Source: Rhodospirillaceae bacterium
GTDB taxonomy: Bacteria; Pseudomonadota; Alphaproteobacteria; Puniceispirillales; Puniceispirillaceae
Reading direction: 5' to 3'
Assembly: GCA_002721775.1 (NCBI GenBank)
Contig: PBLM01000030.1
Location: forward strand, 1-20,120
DNA length: 20,120 nucleotides
Shown one piece after another: positions 15,504 through 20,120 of the stretch. The notes under the pieces are model-generated. The model was not told the DNA's origin. It made no database searches and worked only from the letters and a program-made list of their open reading frames with translations. Made by a program: the position numbers and the translations under genes. The number at the start of each line of letters is the position of its first letter. The stretch's first letter is position 1.

Positions 15504-16649
15504 ATGACGCCGCGCATTAGGCCTTTGTCCCCGCAATTTTCATCTGGGCCAACGAAAAAATTTACTGGCTGGACTCCTTCTTATCTCCGTCATGCTGCGC
15601 TTGGACGCTCGCATCGCGCTAAAGACCCCAAAGCCAAAATAACATCTGCTATTGACCGAATGTGTGCTTTGCTGGGCCTCCCTGACGACTACAGGTTGGG
15701 TATTGTGCCTGCATCAGACACAGGTGCGGTTGAAATGGCTATGTGGTCTGTCTTGGGTGCATGTGGTACAGATATTTTGGCCTGGGAATCCTTTGGCAAG
15801 ACATGGGTAATGGACGCCACTAAACAATTAAAACTTGAGAATTGCCGAATATTGGAAGCGGATTGGGGGGACTTGCCTGATCTAGCGCAAGTTGATTTTT
15901 CCCGTGATGTTCTGTTTACCTTTAACGGCACAACCTCGGGTGTGCGGGTGCCGGATACAGACTGGATTCCCGATGATCGTGCTGGGCTGACAATTGCGGA
16001 TGCGACATCTGCCTGTTTTGCCATGCAGATGGACTGGGCTAAGCTGGATATTACGACCTTCAGCTGGCAGAAATCGCTTGGCGGAGAAGCTGGGCATGGG
16101 GTGATAGTCCTCTCGCCACGGGCGGTTGCGCGTCTGGAAAGCTACAGTCCGCCCTGGCCGGTACCAAAGATTTTTCAGTTGACTAAAGGCGGCAAGCTTG
16201 TTGAGGAGATATTCCGCGGCGATACGATAAATACGCCCTCTCTGCTCTGTGTGGAGGATTTGCACGCCGCGCTTGATTGGGCAGAAAAACAAGGCGGGCT
16301 TTCTGGTTTAATCAGCCGGTCGGAGGCCAATTTAAGTGTGGTTCAGAATTTTGTTGCTAGGTCCGATTGGTGCGGGTTCTTATGCAGTGATGCGGCAAAT
16401 CTTTCCTCAACCTCTATTTGCCTGAAGCTAGCTCACCCGGATGTTGTAGCATTAAGAGCAGATGAACAGGCCGCCCTAGCCAAACAGATGGCGGCTATGT
16501 TGGCAGAGGAGGGCGTTGCCTATGATATCGGCGCTTACCGCGCGGCCCCTGCCGGATTGCGGATGTGGGGCGGGCCAACCGTTGACACTGAAGATATGGC
16601 CGCACTCATGCCCTGGCTTGACTGGGCATTTGAGCATGCGCGCAAATAG
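15504..16649 (+). CDS. serC: Phosphoserine aminotransferase SerC (alphaproteobacterial type)
   Basis: SerC is the PLP enzyme that converts 3-phosphohydroxypyruvate and glutamate to phosphoserine and 2-oxoglutarate, the second step of serine synthesis; it also acts in pyridoxal phosphate synthesis in some bacteria. The 381-residue sequence resembles the class V form found in Alphaproteobacteria and some archaea rather than the E. coli form: FSSGPTKK near the N-terminus, [12 protein letters not shown] (70-81), IADATSA with D166 as the likely pyridine-nitrogen partner, and the lysine site SWQKSLGGE with K190 as the Schiff-base lysine. ATG 15504 has AGAGG (15493-15497) at 6 bases. It lies 25 bp before serA, forming a serine operon. 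Confidence 0.95.
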   Translation: MTPRIRPLSPQFSSGPTKKFTGWTPSYLRHAALGRSHRAKDPKAKITSAIDRMCALLGLPDDYRLGIVPASDTGAVEMAMWSVLGACGTDILAWESFGKTWVMDATKQLKLENCRILEADWGDLPDLAQVDFSRDVLFTFNGTTSGVRVPDTDWIPDDRAGLTIADATSACFAMQMDWAKLDITTFSWQKSLGGEAGHGVIVLSPRAVARLESYSPPWPVPKIFQLTKGGKLVEEIFRGDTINTPSLLCVEDLHAALDWAEKQGGLSGLISRSEANLSVVQNFVARSDWCGFLCSDAANLSSTSICLKLAHPDVVALRADEQAALAKQMAAMLAEEGVAYDIGAYRAAPAGLRMWGGPTVDTEDMAALMPWLDWAFEHARK

Positions 16650-16674
16650 CAGGGTCAAAGAGAAGAGCAAAACG

Positions 16675-18258
16675 ATGACAAAAGTACTAATTAGTGACAA
16701 GCTATCCCCGGCCGCAGCAGATGTCTTACGCGATTCTGGCATTGAGGTTGATGTAAAGCCCGGCTTAAGCGAGGGAGAGTTGGGCAAGATTATCGGCGAT
16801 TATGATGGGCTGGCGATCCGGTCTGCAACAAAGGTCACGTCTGAATTGCTGGACAAAGCCCCCCGGCTGAAAGTGATTGGCCGTGCAGGGATTGGCGTTG
16901 ATAATGTGGATATTGCCGCGGCTACAGCTGCTGGAGTGGTTGTGATGAATACACCTTTTGGCAATTCGGTTACCACTGCAGAACACGCGATTTCTATGTT
17001 GTTGGCTTTGGCCCGCCAGATCCCACAGGCGCACATGTCAACAATCGCTAGCAAATGGGAAAAGTCAAAATTCATGGGTACAGAAATCTCAGCAAAGCGT
17101 CTTGGTATTATTGGTTGTGGGAATATCGGGGCGATTGTGGCTGAACGGGCGCAGGGCCTAAAGATGAAAGTGATGGGATATGACCCGTTCCTAACAGAGG
17201 AGCGGGCCAAGAAGCTGTGCATTGAAAAAGTTGAGCTTGATGAGTTGTTGGAAAAGTCGGACTTCATCTCGCTACATACACCGTTGACAGATGCGACAAG
17301 AAATATCATTTCAGCAGATGCGCTGAACCGCACGAAAAAAGGTGTGCGGATTGTAAATTGCGCACGCGGTGGTCTAGTGGATGAAAATGCCCTTTTGGCT
17401 GCACTGGCATCTGGCCATGTTGCCGGTGCTGCCCTAGATGTGTTTGAACGTGAACCAGCAAAAGATAATCCTTTATTCGCAGCGGAGAATTTCATTGCCA
17501 CACCGCACTTAGGGGCAAGCACAGTTGAAGCACAGGAAAAGGTTGCCCTGCAGGTGGCCGAGCAGATGGCAGATTATCTGATGACTGGTGCGGTAAGCAA
17601 TGCCATTAATATGGCCTCTGTGACGGCAGAGGAAGCTCCGCTGTTGAAACCCTACATGACGCTTGGCGGCCTTTTAGGACGGTTCTTAGGTCAGCTGGAT
17701 ACGGAAGGGCTAACTGCGGTGAAGCTGGAATTTGAGGGCAAGGCTGCTGGCCTGAATGACCAGCCAATACTGGCATCTGCACTTGCCGGCGTGTTAGGCC
17801 CGAAAATGGATTCTGTAAATATGGTAAACGCCGCTGCGCTGGCAAACGGTCATGATATTGCTGTGGCCACCGTGCGCCATGACAGACGCTGTGATTATGA
17901 GAGTCTGCTGCGCCTGACCTTAAGCTATAAGGGCGGGGAACGGATGGTCTGTGGCACGCTGGTGGGTGGCGATAAGGCCCGCCTTGTTGAAGTGCAGGGG
18001 ATTTCTGTTGAATCAGCCTTTCCAGAAAACATGCTATATTTGCGAAATTATGACAAGCCCGGCTTTATTGGCGCATTGGGCAGCATGATGGGCGAGCTTG
18101 GGGTTAATATCGCAACGTTTCATCTGGGCCGTAAGGAAGCTGGTGGTGAGGCCGTGGCACTGGTCGAAATTGACGGGACCGTGACACATGAGACATTGCA
18201 GTCCATTCGGGCTATGCCACAGGTTGTGCGTGCAGATTATCTGCAGTTTTCAGCCTGA
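16675..18258 (+). CDS. serA: D-3-phosphoglycerate dehydrogenase SerA (long, ACT-domain form)
   Basis: SerA oxidises 3-phosphoglycerate to 3-phosphohydroxypyruvate with NAD+, the first step of serine synthesis. ATG 16675 gives 527 residues, the normal length for the long type. The frame is open further upstream, but that part overlaps serC and has no homology. The NAD-binding GCGNIG is at 147-152, and the catalytic triad is R231 (CARGGLVDE), E260 (FEREP) and H278 (TPHLGAST). An intervening allosteric-substrate-binding domain (about 315-450) precedes a C-terminal ACT domain (about 452-527) starting MLYLRNYDKPGFIGALG, the usual serine-sensing module. It follows serC by 25 bp and should be cotranscribed. 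Confidence 0.97.
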   Translation: MTKVLISDKLSPAAADVLRDSGIEVDVKPGLSEGELGKIIGDYDGLAIRSATKVTSELLDKAPRLKVIGRAGIGVDNVDIAAATAAGVVVMNTPFGNSVTTAEHAISMLLALARQIPQAHMSTIASKWEKSKFMGTEISAKRLGIIGCGNIGAIVAERAQGLKMKVMGYDPFLTEERAKKLCIEKVELDELLEKSDFISLHTPLTDATRNIISADALNRTKKGVRIVNCARGGLVDENALLAALASGHVAGAALDVFEREPAKDNPLFAAENFIATPHLGASTVEAQEKVALQVAEQMADYLMTGAVSNAINMASVTAEEAPLLKPYMTLGGLLGRFLGQLDTEGLTAVKLEFEGKAAGLNDQPILASALAGVLGPKMDSVNMVNAAALANGHDIAVATVRHDRRCDYESLLRLTLSYKGGERMVCGTLVGGDKARLVEVQGISVESAFPENMLYLRNYDKPGFIGALGSMMGELGVNIATFHLGRKEAGGEAVALVEIDGTVTHETLQSIRAMPQVVRADYLQFSA

Positions 18259-18411
18259 TTAGCTTGCTCATCAGCGGCAAAAAGGTTAGAAGGTAGAGGT
18301 TTTGTGACGTCCTGCTTCTTTCAGGGTTGAGAGCAGAGTGGGTTTGCGCATTGTAGATTTTTTAGCGCTGGATATTTTTGGCGTTTTGTCTTTTTGACCG
18401 AGTGTTTGCTT

Positions 18412-20120
<1,709 letters not shown>

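Noticed and set aside
16516..16674. Upstream extension of serA overlapping serC
   Set aside because: The extra 53 residues overlap serC in another frame and lack dehydrogenase homology; MTKVLISDKL at 16675 is the normal SerA start.
16800..17522. A 240-codon open frame on the - strand inside serA
   Set aside because: It lies wholly within the coding sequence of a conserved dehydrogenase with all catalytic residues; no ribosome site or domain supports an antisense gene.

Overview
This window is ordinary core chromosome of an alphaproteobacterium. It holds 16 recognisable genes, all on the + strand, with a truncated yebC at the left edge and a truncated purA at the right edge. The alphaproteobacterial placement rests on the gene order (yebC-ruvC-ruvA-ruvB-ybgC-tolQRAB-pal-cpoB-tilS-ftsH-folP-glmM), on the divergent alphaproteobacterial-type phosphoserine aminotransferase next to a long ACT-domain serA, and on a hisZ-purA neighbourhood. 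By eye the base composition is moderate, so a marine lineage such as the SAR116/Puniceispirillum group is a reasonable guess, but this is inference only. I saw no insertion sequence, phage gene, CRISPR array, tRNA or rRNA.

Layout. (1) 1-3539: the 3' part of yebC (translation factor), then the Holliday-junction genes ruvC, ruvA and ruvB, then the Tol-linked thioesterase ybgC. Spacing is tight except for a 118-bp gap before ruvA, which has a possible promoter and a 14-codon leader ORF whose stop overlaps the ruvA start. (2) 3720-8111: the cell-envelope Tol-Pal system (tolQ, tolR, tolA, tolB, pal). A long imperfect hairpin lies between tolB and pal, and two mutually exclusive terminator hairpins follow pal. 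(3) 8290-12702: cpoB, tilS and ftsH, closely packed and ended by a GC-rich terminator. (4) 12712-15372: folP (dihydropteroate synthase) and glmM (phosphoglucosamine mutase), the same ftsH-folP-glmM order found in many proteobacteria. The ftsH terminator lies inside the longest possible folP ORF, so the folP start is uncertain. (5) 15504-18258: serC-serA, the first two committed enzymes of serine synthesis, behind a TTGACA promoter and a short leader that could be the alphaproteobacterial serC leader RNA. (6) 18412-20120: hisZ (regulatory subunit of short-form HisG) and the start of purA.

The genes fall into familiar modules: recombination/branch migration (ruvCAB); outer-membrane constriction at division (tolQRAB-pal with cpoB and ybgC); tRNA-Ile lysidine modification and membrane proteolysis (tilS, ftsH); folate and UDP-GlcNAc precursors (folP, glmM); and serine, histidine and purine synthesis. 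I did not find an undescribed multi-gene system. The items worth a second look are small: non-coding structures and start-site questions at gene junctions.
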